Shown here: positions 53,983-63,415 of the stretch, one piece after another
How the letters are laid out: each line of letters opens with the position of its first letter
Numbering within the stretch: the stretch's first letter is position 1
Assembly (NCBI RefSeq): GCF_004197395.1
Contig: NZ_SELS01000011.1
Span: 124,001 to 188,000 of the forward strand
Source of the DNA: Paraburkholderia sp. UYCP14C
Lineage (GTDB): Bacteria; Pseudomonadota; Gammaproteobacteria; Burkholderiales; Burkholderiaceae
Length of the DNA stretch: 64,000 nt
Direction of reading: 5' to 3'
Position numbers and translations under genes: made by a program
Notes under the pieces: generated by a model
Seen by the model: the letters and a program-made list of their open reading frames with translations, nothing else
Databases searched by the model: none
Told to the model about the DNA's origin: nothing

Positions 53983-54705
53983 TCACTTCATCAGCGCTTC
54001 CCGATGCGCGTTGACGAAGTCCTCCATGCTGTCAAAGCGGAAGTCGATGTTCGGCTGCGAGCCCGGATTCATCGTCGCACCAAAGCCAGGCTGCGAGTGA
54101 CGGCGGTAAATCCAGCACGACGCCAGGCCGAACTCGTTTGCGGGTTTATGGTCATGGAATAGGCTTTCTGCCGTGTGAAGGATTGTCTCCTTCCTGATGC
54201 CGCGGTCATTGAGCTTCTCGAGCATGTACGCGAAGTTGCGTGGCGACGGCTTGTAAGAGCCGACGTCCTCCGCTGTGATGATGGCGTCGAACTCAACCTG
54301 CAGTTTGGCGTTGCTGAAGGTGAAGCTTTCGTTGTCGATGTTCGACAGGATCACCAGCTTGTAGTGCTTCTTCAGATACTGCAGCGCGCCTGCGGAATCG
54401 GCGAATGCCGGCCAGTTTCTGATCGACCGGCCGTACGCCACGCATTCATCGTGGGTATAGGGCAAGCCCCACTCTTCGGCCATGCGCTTGTACACGATGG
54501 GCAGCAGATCCTGATAGCGCTTCGCAGGCGTGAAGCTCTGCTGCGACGACTCGTGGCGCGCGTGGGCCTCCAGAACCTGGTCACGTGTGAGCGGCGTCCC
54601 GGCTCGCTCTAGCAGAGGTTTCAAACCTTCAAAGATGCCACTCTCCCAGTCGATCAGGGTGCCGTAGCAGTCAAAAGTCAGTGTGTCGAAATCAGTCAGT
54701 TTCAC
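53983..54705 (-). CDS. Haloacid dehalogenase type II (HAD superfamily)
   Basis: The 240-residue enzyme has the HAD nucleophile Asp12 in [11 protein letters not shown], motif II in LVILSNIDN, and motif III Lys in SYKPSPRNF. The ending [18 protein letters not shown] resembles haloacid dehalogenases. It would hydrolyse L-2-haloacids, although related HADs have other substrates. A GTG start at 54705 has AGGAGG 5-6 nt upstream. It is divergent from the Liv-type binding-protein gene. Confidence 0.88.
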   Translation of the reverse strand: MKLTDFDTLTFDCYGTLIDWESGIFEGLKPLLERAGTPLTRDQVLEAHARHESSQQSFTPAKRYQDLLPIVYKRMAEEWGLPYTHDECVAYGRSIRNWPAFADSAGALQYLKKHYKLVILSNIDNESFTFSNAKLQVEFDAIITAEDVGSYKPSPRNFAYMLEKLNDRGIRKETILHTAESLFHDHKPANEFGLASCWIYRRHSQPGFGATMNPGSQPNIDFRFDSMEDFVNAHREALMK

Positions 54706-55044
54706 GCCCCCTCCTGTCAGATGTCCATGACGAGAACCACGATGATTGAGCAAGCGCCGCAAGCAGAACTTTAATGCAGCAGCGAAACGCCGGCTTCACC
54801 ATCTCGACCCGGCTCGACAGCGACTTCTCCCGCGCTCTGCCTCTGGCTCGCAAGCCTGGGTGTTTTCCCGGATGCGACTGCACAGAAAAATAGCGTCCAT
54901 GAGAGTTAAGCTATCCCGCGACGTCCTCTTCGAGGCGCCTTTGCGAGTATCCGATTCGCCGCCGAGGTGCGCGCGCGGAACGGTTGAACCCGCGCCGAAG
55001 AGGATTGAGTCCGGTCAAACCCCGGTCCAATACCTGGAGACTTT
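54706..55044. other. Divergent region between haloacid dehalogenase and Liv-type genes
   Basis: This 339-bp gene-free stretch should hold promoters for both genes. No hairpin or palindrome stood out, apart from the GGAG ribosome binding site of the gene at 55045. Confidence 0.5.
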
Positions 55045-56166
55045 ATGCGCCCTCTCGTCATAACAATGGCTGTCCTGACAGCCGCCGGCATCACCGCATC
55101 GGCCAACGCTCAATCGGTGGTCACCCTCGGTCACTCGGCTCCGCTTACAGGCCCGCAGGCGCCGAACGGAAAGGACAACGAGAACGGCGCCCGCCTCGCT
55201 ATCGATGAACTCAACAAGAGCGGTGTCACGGTCAATGGCCAGAAAGTAACGTTCAAACTCGACTCCGAAGACGACCAGGCAGACCCGAAGGTTGGCGTTC
55301 AAGTCGCGCAGAAACTGGTCGACAGCGGCGTGATTGCTGTGCTCGGCCCGTACAACTCAGGTGTGGCTATCCCGGCATCGCGCGTCTACAACACCGGCGG
55401 GGTACCGATGCTGCCGGTTGCCTCCAATCCGGCACTGACGAAGCAAGGCTTCAAGAACATCTTCCGGATCGGCGCGAGCGACGAGCAGCTAGGCGGAACG
55501 ATGGGTGAGTTCGCGGCCAAAACATTGAAGGCCAAGACCGCCGCGGTGATCGACGACCGCACGGCCTATGGGCAAGGTGTGGCCGAGCAGTTCATCAAGG
55601 AGGCCAAGGCGAACGGTATTCAGATCGTGGACCAGCAGTTCACGAACTCGTCGGCGACTGACTTCCTCGGCATTCTCACCAGCATCAAGGCCAAAAATCC
55701 GGATGTCGTCTTCTTCGGCGGATACGCCGCTCAAGGCGCGCCAATGGCCAAGCAGATGCGTGCACGCGGTCTGCGAGCCAAGCTGCTGGGCGGTGACGGC
55801 ATTTGCTCCGCCGACATGGGCAAGGTTGCCGGTGACGCGGCGTCGATCGTGTATTGCGCCCAGGGCGGCATCGCGCTCGACAAGACGCCAGCCGGCCGTG
55901 AGTTTCTGCAGAAATACAAGGCCGCCTTCAACACCGACACCCAGGTCTATGCGGTCAGCTATTACGACGGCGTAAAACTGCTGGCCGATGCGATGGTCAA
56001 AGCGGGGACCACGACCGACAAGGCAAAGCTCACCGCCCAGTTGGCCAAGACCAACTATAAGGGCGTGGCAGGCACCTACTCTTTCGATGAAAACGGCGAT
56101 CTGAAGGGCGCGCCCACGACCGTCTACATCATCAAGAACGGCCTTCCGGTGCCATACGGTCAGTGA
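55045..56166 (+). CDS. Amino-acid ABC transporter binding protein (orphan LivK-like)
   Basis: The 373-residue protein has a signal peptide (LVITMAVLTAAGITASANAQ) and the LivK pattern: LGHSAPLTGPQAPNGKDNEN, DSEDDQADPKVGVQVAQKLV, GPYNSGVAIPASRVYNTG, IDDRTAYGQGVAEQF. It is a paralogue of the protein at 3875-5026. It lies 28 bp upstream of a trans-3-hydroxy-L-proline dehydratase, so it may capture a hydroxyproline. No permease is present. Confidence 0.92.
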   Translation: MRPLVITMAVLTAAGITASANAQSVVTLGHSAPLTGPQAPNGKDNENGARLAIDELNKSGVTVNGQKVTFKLDSEDDQADPKVGVQVAQKLVDSGVIAVLGPYNSGVAIPASRVYNTGGVPMLPVASNPALTKQGFKNIFRIGASDEQLGGTMGEFAAKTLKAKTAAVIDDRTAYGQGVAEQFIKEAKANGIQIVDQQFTNSSATDFLGILTSIKAKNPDVVFFGGYAAQGAPMAKQMRARGLRAKLLGGDGICSADMGKVAGDAASIVYCAQGGIALDKTPAGREFLQKYKAAFNTDTQVYAVSYYDGVKLLADAMVKAGTTTDKAKLTAQLAKTNYKGVAGTYSFDENGDLKGAPTTVYIIKNGLPVPYGQ

Positions 56167-56194
56167 CGTTCAATCGAGCAACCTCAACCCACAC

Positions 56195-57202
56195 ATGAAA
56201 ATCACTCGCACCATTTCGACAGTCGAGGTTCATACCGGCGGCGAAGCGTTCCGTATCGTCACGAGCGGGCTTCCCCGCCTCCCCGGTGACACCATCGTGA
56301 AGCGTCGAGCGTGGCTGAAGGAGAACGCCGACGAAATCCGTACCGCGCTGATGTTCGAACCGCGCGGTCATGCCGACATGTATGGCGGATACCTGACCGA
56401 ACCCGTTAGTCCCACCGCAGACTTCGGCATCATCTTCGTCCACAACGAGGGTTACAGCGACCATTGCGGGCACGGCGTCATCGCGCTGTCCACCGCGGCG
56501 GTCGAGTTGGGCTGGGTTCAGCGCCAGATTCCCGAGACCCGAATCGGCATCGACGCTCCGTGTGGTTTCATCGAGGCGTTCGTGCAATGGGATGGTGAAC
56601 ACGCGGGCAACGTGCGTTTCGTGAACGTCCCATCGTTCATCTGGAAACGGGATGTCACGGTCGAGACGCCGTCGTTTGGCACGGTAGAAGGCGACATCGC
56701 CTTCGGTGGCGCCTTCTACTTCTATACCGACGGTGCGCCGCACGGTCTCGCAGTCCGGGAGTCTTCCGTGGAGGAACTCATCAGGTTTGGCGCCGAGGTA
56801 AAAAAAGCCGCAAACGACGCGTACCCGGTTGAGCATCCGGACATCCCGGAAATCAACCACATCTACGGGACCATCATTGCCAATGCACCGCGGCACGAAG
56901 GGTCGACACAAGCCAACTGCTGCGTGTTCGCCGACCGTGAGGTGGACCGTTCACCCACCGGCTCAGGCACGGGCGGACGCGTCGCGCAACTCTATCTGCG
57001 CGGCGAACTGGCCAAACACGAGACGCTCGTCAATGAGTCGATCATCGGCACGGTCTTCAAGGGGCGGGTACTCGGCGAGACAACCGTCGGCGACTTCAAG
57101 GCTGTCATCCCCGAGGTCGAGGGCAACGCCTATGTTTGCGGTTTCGCAACCTGGCTCGTGGACGAGCGTGACCCGTTGACTTACGGTTTCCTCGTCCGCT
57201 AA
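56195..57202 (+). CDS. trans-3-hydroxy-L-proline dehydratase (proline racemase family)
   Basis: The 335-residue enzyme has the first catalytic Cys91 in NEGYSDHCGHGVIAL. At the second position, Thr255 replaces Cys in DRSPTGSGTGGR. In this superfamily Cys/Cys enzymes racemise or epimerise prolines, while Cys/Thr enzymes such as human L3HYPDH dehydrate trans-3-hydroxy-L-proline to pyrroline-2-carboxylate. The neighbouring binding protein fits uptake of that ligand. A strong terminator follows. The expected pyrroline-2-carboxylate reductase is not adjacent. Confidence 0.88.
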   Translation: MKITRTISTVEVHTGGEAFRIVTSGLPRLPGDTIVKRRAWLKENADEIRTALMFEPRGHADMYGGYLTEPVSPTADFGIIFVHNEGYSDHCGHGVIALSTAAVELGWVQRQIPETRIGIDAPCGFIEAFVQWDGEHAGNVRFVNVPSFIWKRDVTVETPSFGTVEGDIAFGGAFYFYTDGAPHGLAVRESSVEELIRFGAEVKKAANDAYPVEHPDIPEINHIYGTIIANAPRHEGSTQANCCVFADREVDRSPTGSGTGGRVAQLYLRGELAKHETLVNESIIGTVFKGRVLGETTVGDFKAVIPEVEGNAYVCGFATWLVDERDPLTYGFLVR

Positions 57203-57224
57203 GCGGCGCCTTGCAGTTGCTTTG

Positions 57225-57260
57225 AGCGCGGAACGCCGTGACCGGCATTCCGCGCTTTTT
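57225..57260 (+). terminator. Rho-independent terminator
   Basis: AGCGCGGAA (57225-57233) and TTCCGCGCT (57248-57256) enclose an inner GCCG/CGGC stem and are followed by TTTTT. It lies 23 bp after the dehydratase stop and ends that operon. Confidence 0.92.
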
Positions 57261-57299
57261 GCTTGGTGAATCGAGCGTCTCGACTGACGATGACGCTTC

Positions 57300-57995
57300 T
57301 CATCGCCCGTTCTTGCGTTGCGTCCTCTTTGCAGTCGCACTGCTCCGGTTTCGAAGCGCGAAGAACACACCGGCTGCGAGCGCGATGAGCAGGACTGCGA
57401 TCAGGCCGCCACCCATGCCGGGCATACCGGTCATGCTGCTTGACGCACGCTCACCGGGCGCCGCCGAAGCAGCCGCGGGCGCGGAAGCCTCCGGCGCGAC
57501 CGGCTGCGGAAGCGCCACACCGGCGGCACTGCCTTGCCGCACCAGAGAGGCTTCCGAGGTCGGCAACGCCTGCGACGTCGGCGCCACTTCAGCCGCGGAC
57601 GCGACAGGAGGCGCCTCCGGATTCGGTCCGACAGGCGCCATCGCCGTTTCCGAAGCGGTCACGACAGGCGCGGCCGCCTGAGGACCGGCCTGGACCGACC
57701 GGGCCATCGTCTTCCACTTATCAAAGACGCCATCCACGCAGTGCACGTCGATACAGGCGTTTCGCGCCTGCCGCCACTGCGCCAATTGCGCGGACGAGAG
57801 TTTCCCGCTGCTCAGAAGAGCCTGTTGCTGCGCGAAGATGTCGTCGTACTCGTTGTTCAGGATCGCGTGATCGCAAATGACGCGCTCAGCGGCTTGCCGC
57901 GTGGTTGCGCACTGAATGTCGTTCGCCGATGCCGCGGTCGAACCGAACGCTGCCATGGATAGCAGCACTACTCCAAATCGCCGTGCTGGATGCAC
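57300..57995 (-). CDS. LprI-like secreted/anchored protein
   Basis: The 231-residue protein has a signal peptide (FGVVLLSMAAFGSTAASA). An LprI-like Cys domain follows (QCATTRQAAERVICDHAILN; WRQARNACIDVHCVDGVF). It then has a long Ala/Pro/Val-rich linker and ends in a hydrophobic helix (LIAVLLIALAAGVFFAL) with a basic tail. It is probably anchored in the inner membrane. A GTG start at 57995 was chosen for GGGAGG 5 nt upstream. The related LprI is a lysozyme inhibitor, but that role is not shown here. Confidence 0.7.
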   Translation of the reverse strand: MHPARRFGVVLLSMAAFGSTAASANDIQCATTRQAAERVICDHAILNNEYDDIFAQQQALLSSGKLSSAQLAQWRQARNACIDVHCVDGVFDKWKTMARSVQAGPQAAAPVVTASETAMAPVGPNPEAPPVASAAEVAPTSQALPTSEASLVRQGSAAGVALPQPVAPEASAPAAASAAPGERASSSMTGMPGMGGGLIAVLLIALAAGVFFALRNRSSATAKRTQRKNGR

Positions 57996-58015
57996 CCGTC
58001 CTCCCGATGTGAGTG

Positions 58016-58642
58016 TCAAAGTCTAGGCACCACGATGAATCCGCCCGACTCGTCACCATACGTATCGACTGTGCCTTCCAGCAGATAACGTGCCGCCAGC
58101 GCGCATAGCGCCGCGTCGATATCGTCGATCGATCTCAGCGGCGCTGTGTCGATGCCTTCCCGTGCGAGGATTGCCCGGCGCTGCGGGCCTTTTTGCTTCG
58201 CGGATGCGACGTCCGTCCCGAGAAATGCGCAGGTGATCGCGTGAGGGAACGTTTCGAAGCACACGCGGCCCGTGATTTTTTCGCCGCCATTGAAAAGCGG
58301 AAAGTGCGCGGCGAATGCGTCGTAGACGCGCTCGCCGTTGAACATCCATCCGTAGAAGCCGCCTTTGCTGGCCATCGCCAGTTCGCGAGCCGGCGTCGCA
58401 AACGAAAAGATTCGCTGCCGCGCGAGTGCCGTCTCCGCTAGCCGTCCCGCGGCGCCCGTTCGCCAACGGCACGGCGCGTCGATACCCACCGCCGCCACCT
58501 CGTGTTCGAGACACCGCTCGAGCATCTGTTCGGGCGTCGCGTGGCCGAGATTGCACACGATCTCGGTGCCGCGCAGGATGACCAGATGGTTGCCCTTCCG
58601 GTCACCGCCGATATCGATGCCAGCTACGACCGGCGGCGTCAA
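58016..58642 (-). CDS. DUF429 family protein (predicted nuclease-like)
   Basis: The 208-residue protein has the DUF429 pattern: AGIDIGGDRKGNHLVILRG, AVGIDAPCRW, RVCFETFPHAI and SIDDIDAALCALAARYL. These acidic residues resemble an RNase H-like fold. It overlaps the downstream end of the glycosidase gene by 4 bp on the same strand, and lies just upstream of the LprI-like gene. Confidence 0.85.
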   Translation of the reverse strand: MTPPVVAGIDIGGDRKGNHLVILRGTEIVCNLGHATPEQMLERCLEHEVAAVGIDAPCRWRTGAAGRLAETALARQRIFSFATPARELAMASKGGFYGWMFNGERVYDAFAAHFPLFNGGEKITGRVCFETFPHAITCAFLGTDVASAKQKGPQRRAILAREGIDTAPLRSIDDIDAALCALAARYLLEGTVDTYGDESGGFIVVPRL

Positions 58643-60921
58643 AGCAGCGCCACCACCCTCACGTCGCCCTGCTCCGCCGACGCCACCACCTTCTCGCCGA
58701 TCCGGCGGAACATGATCGTGACCGACGCATCGCCGACCCGCAGATCGCTGACTTCGAGCCAGTCGATACCTTCAGGAAGCATCGGCTGTTCGATCAGCAC
58801 TTCGCGGCGCTCGGCATCGATCGAGATGCCCAGACATGCCTCGAGCATCATGAACGGCGAGCCCGCCGCCCATGCCTGCGGCAAACACGCGACCGGATAG
58901 GCGGTGGGCGGCTCGCCGCGGCGTCGCGGGAAGCCGCAGAACAGTTCGGGCAGGCGCATGTCGAAATTGACCGCGGCCTGAAACAGCGCCTGCAGCAGCT
59001 TCACGGCCGACGCCTTGCCGCCGTAGCGCGACAACCCGCGCGCGCACAGCGCGTTGTCGTGCGGCCAGACCGAGCCGTTGTGATACGCCATCGGATTGAA
59101 GCGCGCCTGGCTCGCGGCCAGCGTGCGCACGCCCCAGCCGGTGTGGAACAGCGTCGAGTCGAGCGCGCGCACCACCGCTTCTCCGCGCTCGCGGGTAGGC
59201 AGGCCGAACGCGAGCAGGTGCCCCGCGTTCGATGCCATCACGCGACACAGCTCGCCATGACCGTCGAGCGCGATGCCGTAAAAGCCGACCTCGTCCATCC
59301 AGTACTTTTCTTCGACGCAGCGGCGGATCTTCTTCGCACGCTCCGCGTATTGCGCGGCCGCGTCGCGCAGGCCGCGCAGCTTGGCGTAGTGAGCCATCGT
59401 GTCGAACGCGGCGCTCGCATAGGCCTGCACTTCGACGAGCGCGATCGGGCCGTCGGGAAAGCGTCCGTCCGCATGGAACACCGAATCGTGACTGTCCTTC
59501 CAGCCCTGGTTCGCGAGGCCGCCATCCGATTCGCGCTGGTAATCGAGCAGTCCGTACCGGTTCTTGTCGCACACGCCCGCGACCCACTGCGCCGCGCGTT
59601 CGAGCGCGGGCCAGAGTTCGTCGATCAGCGCGACGTCGCCGGTGCGGGCCGCGTAGGCGCCGGCCAGCACGATGAATAGCGGCGTGGTGTCGACGCCGCC
59701 GTAGTACAGCGCGAACGGCACTTCGCCGGCCGCGGCCATTTCACCCTTGCGCATCTCGTGCATGATCTTGCCCGGCGCGGCGTCGCGAAACGGCGAGTTC
59801 TCGCGCGCCTGATGCTCGGCGAGAAAGCGCAGCACGCCGGCCGCGAGATGCGGCTGCAGCCACAGCGTCTGCAGCGACGTGATCACCGCGTCGCGGCCGA
59901 ACGGGGTGGAAAACCATGGGATGCCCGCGTACGGGTATGGGCCGGTTGCAAGGTCCGTCGTCAGCAGGCCGAGGTCGGCGAACGAGCGGTCGATCCATGC
60001 GTTGAACAGCGGGTTGCTCGAACGCACGCGCGCGCTCGCGTTGCGTCGTTCGCGCATCACCAGATGCGCGTCCACCTGGGCGGCGCGTACCGCCGCGCGG
60101 CCGACGCGGGGACGCTCGGTATCGATCTGCGACATATGCGCTTCACTGAGCGCATGCATCGGCTGCGACACGTCGGCGCCGGGCTTGCCGGTCATCGGCA
60201 CGACGTGTACCGACACCGACAGATAAAGCGATACGCACGCCTGCGCGGGCAGCTTGACGGTGTAGTCGGCGCGGTCGGCGAACAGCTTGTCCGGCTGCGG
60301 CGAGAACGCGATTTGCACGTTGCGCGCCACGTCGTCGAGACCAATATAGCCGAGCAGCACCTCCTGATTCTCGATCCGCGCTGGCTCCACCCGACCCTGT
60401 TTGTCGCGCTTCAGGCCGCGCACTTCGAACATGTCGCGGAAATCGCTGGAAAACGAAATGGACAGCGGCACGGTCGCATCGCTGGTGCCGTAGTTCGTCA
60501 GTTCGATCGCCTCGTTGAGCACGGTGCCCGACAGCACGCGCACGCGCTCGACGTGGATCACGCCTTCAGGTGTGCTGCTGCCGCCGAGCGGCGGCAGCGG
60601 GCGGTTGGTCAGGTGAGCGGTAAACGTGGTGTTGTCGCTGCTGACGCTGCCCGACAGCAGCGACGGCGCGCGGCCGCCGAAGGTCAGGCGAAGTTGCGAC
60701 ATCACGCGCGTGTCGTTGACGAACAGGCCGTCGTCGTGGCCGGTGATATCGCCGAGCGGATCGTTGACGATGAAAGTGTCGCCCGACTTCAGCACGTGCT
60801 GCGTGGCGCTCGCGACGTTGAGGTTTTCCGTCGGAATGAAGACGCCGTCCTGCTCGGGCTCGCGATGATCGACGCCGCCCGAGTGGGTCAGCCCGCCGAG
60901 GGCTTCTGGCTGCTGTTTCAA
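58639..60921 (-). CDS. Amylo-alpha-1,6-glucosidase / glycogen-debranching-type protein
   Basis: The 760-residue protein has an N-terminal GDE_N_bis-type domain (VLKSGDTFIVNDPLGDITGH, DDGLFVNDTRVMSQLRLTFG) and a C-terminal (alpha/alpha)6 glycosidase domain. The latter shows GIPWFSTPFGRDAVITSLQT, HNGSVWPHDNALCARG and FGLPTRERGE. It probably hydrolyses alpha-1,6 or related glucosidic bonds in storage or trehalose-type sugars. A TTG start at 60921 has AGGAG 6 nt upstream. The frame is open further upstream without a ribosome binding site. It may share an operon with DUF429. Confidence 0.9.
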   Translation of the reverse strand: MKQQPEALGGLTHSGGVDHREPEQDGVFIPTENLNVASATQHVLKSGDTFIVNDPLGDITGHDDGLFVNDTRVMSQLRLTFGGRAPSLLSGSVSSDNTTFTAHLTNRPLPPLGGSSTPEGVIHVERVRVLSGTVLNEAIELTNYGTSDATVPLSISFSSDFRDMFEVRGLKRDKQGRVEPARIENQEVLLGYIGLDDVARNVQIAFSPQPDKLFADRADYTVKLPAQACVSLYLSVSVHVVPMTGKPGADVSQPMHALSEAHMSQIDTERPRVGRAAVRAAQVDAHLVMRERRNASARVRSSNPLFNAWIDRSFADLGLLTTDLATGPYPYAGIPWFSTPFGRDAVITSLQTLWLQPHLAAGVLRFLAEHQARENSPFRDAAPGKIMHEMRKGEMAAAGEVPFALYYGGVDTTPLFIVLAGAYAARTGDVALIDELWPALERAAQWVAGVCDKNRYGLLDYQRESDGGLANQGWKDSHDSVFHADGRFPDGPIALVEVQAYASAAFDTMAHYAKLRGLRDAAAQYAERAKKIRRCVEEKYWMDEVGFYGIALDGHGELCRVMASNAGHLLAFGLPTRERGEAVVRALDSTLFHTGWGVRTLAASQARFNPMAYHNGSVWPHDNALCARGLSRYGGKASAVKLLQALFQAAVNFDMRLPELFCGFPRRRGEPPTAYPVACLPQAWAAGSPFMMLEACLGISIDAERREVLIEQPMLPEGIDWLEVSDLRVGDASVTIMFRRIGEKVVASAEQGDVRVVALL

Positions 60922-61237
60922 GGTCGCTCCTATGAATTCGCTGCTGCGTTCAGTTGCACTTCGGGTCTCGCCTCGGAATTGGCGCCGGCTTGGCCGGTTG
61001 GCCGCCCCCCGGTCGGCCCCGGTCTGCCGGCCCATCCGATTGTAGAGGCTCCGTGCGCGTGAGACGAACTTATCGCGTCGGAGTTTCAGCTTTTTGCGCC
61101 GTTTTTTTTGCGGCGTTTTCGGTGGCACAGGACCTGCAGGCGGCAGGAATGCGCAGAACGCAAAAAAACCCACGGCCTCGTGAGCCGTGGGTCCGGGAAC
61201 CTCGCTGAACGCTTGATGGAGCGTTCTGCCGGGTCTG
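60922..61237. other. Intergenic region between glycosidase and gltA
   Basis: This 316-bp stretch holds the promoter of the glycosidase and the gltA terminator at 61162-61192. A CGCCG-T8-CGGCG repeat at 61097-61115 may be a second hairpin. No protein gene is convincing. Confidence 0.55.
61162..61192 (-). terminator. Rho-independent terminator of gltA
   Basis: On the minus strand ACCCACGGC pairs with GCCGTGGGT around a 7-nt loop (61168-61192), followed by TTTTTTT (61162-61168). It lies 46 bp past the citrate synthase stop. Confidence 0.92.
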
Positions 61238-62536
61238 TTACCGTTTCGCGACCGGCTTCGCTTCGCGCAGCGTCTCACCGATGAACAGCTGACGCGGACG
61301 ACCGATCTTCTGCTCGGGATCGGCGATCATTTCGTTCCACTGCGCGATCCAGCCGACCGTACGTGCCATCGCGAAGATACACGTGAACATCGACGTCGGA
61401 ATGCCCAGCGCGCGCTGCACGATGCCCGAGTAGAAGTCGACGTTCGGGTACAGCTTGCGCGACACGAAGTATTCGTCTTCGAGCGCGATCTTTTCCAGCG
61501 CCATTGCAAGCTTGAACAGCGGGTCGTCGTGCAGGCCCAGCTCTTCGAGCACTTCGTGGCAGGTTTCGCGCATCAGCTTCGCACGCGGGTCGTAATTCTT
61601 GTACACGCGGTGGCCGAAGCCCATCAGCTTCACGCCCGAATTCTTGTCCTTCACCTTCGCGATGAAGTCGGGAATGTTGTCGACCGAGCCGATTTCTTCC
61701 AGCATGTTCAGCGCGGCTTCGTTCGCGCCGCCGTGCGCCGGGCCCCACAGACACGCGATACCCGCCGCGATACACGCGAACGGATTCGCACCCGACGACC
61801 CGGCGAGACGCACGGTCGACGTCGACGCGTTCTGCTCGTGGTCCGCGTGCAGGATCAGGATGCGGTCGAGCGCGCGCACCAGCACGTCGTTGACCTCGTA
61901 CTCTTCGGCCGGGTTCGCGAACATCATGCGCATGAAGTTCGCGCTGTACGACAGCTCGTTCTTCGGATACACGAACGGTTGACCGACGGTGTACTTGTAC
62001 GCCATCGCGACCAGCGTGGGCAGCTTCGCGATCATGCGGATCGCCGATACGTCGCGATGCTGCTGGTTCGAGATGTCGAGCGAGTCGTGATAGAACGCGG
62101 ACAGCGCGCCGACCGCCGCGACCAGAATCGCCATCGGGTGCGCGTCGCGACGGAAGCCGCGGAAGAAGAAGTGCATCTGCTCGTGCACCATCGTGTGCTG
62201 CGTGACGGTGTTCTCGAACTCCTCTTTCTGCTGCGCGTTCGGCAACTCGCCCTTCAGCAGCAGGTAGCAGGTTTCGAGGAAGTCGGCGTTCTGCGCGAGG
62301 TTGTCGATCGGATAGCCGCGGTACAGCAGCTCGCCCTTGTCGCCGTCGATATACGTGATTTCGGAGTTGCACGCCGCCGTCGACATGAAGCCGGGATCGT
62401 ATGTGAATTTGCCGGTCTGGCCGTACAGCTTGCGGATGTCGATGACGTCGGGGCCCAGCGAGCCCTGATAGATCGGCAGATCGATGGTCTGGTCGCTGTC
62501 GGAGAAGCTCAGCGTTGCGTGTGACTTCGAGTTCAT
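61238..62536 (-). CDS. gltA: Citrate synthase (type II)
   Basis: The 432-residue enzyme condenses oxaloacetate and acetyl-CoA in the TCA cycle. The catalytic His are in [11 protein letters not shown] and [12 protein letters not shown], and the Asp in YPNVDFYSG. The N-terminus and the length match the hexameric NADH-sensitive GltA of proteobacteria. In Burkholderia the main gltA usually follows sdhCDAB, but no sdh genes precede it here; a divergent unknown gene is upstream. It may be a second citrate synthase. Confidence 0.95.
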   Translation of the reverse strand: MNSKSHATLSFSDSDQTIDLPIYQGSLGPDVIDIRKLYGQTGKFTYDPGFMSTAACNSEITYIDGDKGELLYRGYPIDNLAQNADFLETCYLLLKGELPNAQQKEEFENTVTQHTMVHEQMHFFFRGFRRDAHPMAILVAAVGALSAFYHDSLDISNQQHRDVSAIRMIAKLPTLVAMAYKYTVGQPFVYPKNELSYSANFMRMMFANPAEEYEVNDVLVRALDRILILHADHEQNASTSTVRLAGSSGANPFACIAAGIACLWGPAHGGANEAALNMLEEIGSVDNIPDFIAKVKDKNSGVKLMGFGHRVYKNYDPRAKLMRETCHEVLEELGLHDDPLFKLAMALEKIALEDEYFVSRKLYPNVDFYSGIVQRALGIPTSMFTCIFAMARTVGWIAQWNEMIADPEQKIGRPRQLFIGETLREAKPVAKR

Positions 62537-62947
62537 CTACATCTTCCTTTTGCTTGATACCGCACAAGTGCCGGCATGCATCGCAGTCGTACCGCGAGAC
62601 GCGATATAGGCGCTCTCGAAGAGGTACGGGGCATGCCCAGGCTCCGCTGCGCATTCTACGGCTCGACGCGTCGTTGATTGCGTCGATTGCTGGCAACAGA
62701 CCATCTCCGTGTGCGCAACATTCGTTGTCGGCACGCGGCGCGTGCATTCGCGAGCGGTCCGCATGCGTGCATCGCGAAGCCGATGAAAGTTGCACGAAAG
62801 TTGGAACACCAACCGCAACAATGTTTTGCTGCCAGCACACTGCGTCGGCCTCGATCCATCTGCGATACTCGATGCGTGCATTGATGCTTGCGGCCCGCGA
62901 TTCGAAGCGGGCTTTTTTGATCACACAGAAAAGCAGGACGGATTCAA
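62537..62947. other. Divergent region upstream of gltA
   Basis: This 411-bp gene-free stretch must contain promoters for gltA and the 133-residue gene. I saw no riboswitch, hairpin or palindrome that I can name. Antisense frames here lack family resemblance. Confidence 0.5.
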
Positions 62948-63349
62948 ATGAATGCCTCTCTCGAAACGCTGTTTCCGGATCATGTCCATACCGAAAGCCA
63001 CACGGTCACGGCGCTCAATCATCAGGACATCGTCGTCGCCTTGTCGGCGGCGCTAAAGACGCAGGACGTTGCGGTGCTGCACATGCTCTATCCGCGCACC
63101 GACGCGCGCACGCACCGCAGTCTCGACACGCTCGTCGACGTGCTGCATGGGCACGGTCTGCATGAAGTCGCGGATCTGGTCGCGCAGGAAGCGCACTATC
63201 TGCTGGTCAAAGACCCGGTAAAGGCGTGGAAGGTGTTCCACGAAATCCGCAACGACTCGCTCGCGATCGGCGTGCATCTGTACTATCACGGGCTCGTCGG
63301 CGAAGCGGCCGAACGCGCGCTCGACAAGGACGCGCACCGCAAGTCCTGA
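62948..63349 (+). CDS. Hypothetical helical protein
   Basis: The 133-residue product contains TALNHQDIVVALSAALKTQD and HGHGLHEVADLVAQEAHYLL. It is soluble, rich in His, Leu and Val, mostly helical, and has no signal peptide. AGGACGG lies about 9 nt before the ATG. I do not recognise the family. It is divergent from gltA. Confidence 0.65.
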   Translation: MNASLETLFPDHVHTESHTVTALNHQDIVVALSAALKTQDVAVLHMLYPRTDARTHRSLDTLVDVLHGHGLHEVADLVAQEAHYLLVKDPVKAWKVFHEIRNDSLAIGVHLYYHGLVGEAAERALDKDAHRKS

Positions 63350-63415
63350 TGCAGTCAACGGGCGGTCGGCGGCGGCACGCGCAGGCCGATCGCCCTCGAG
63401 GTTCGCGGCACTGCT

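Noticed and set aside
61275-62924. 549-codon minus-strand frame over gltA
   Set aside because: Shifted frame of gltA; citrate synthase motifs are in the other frame.
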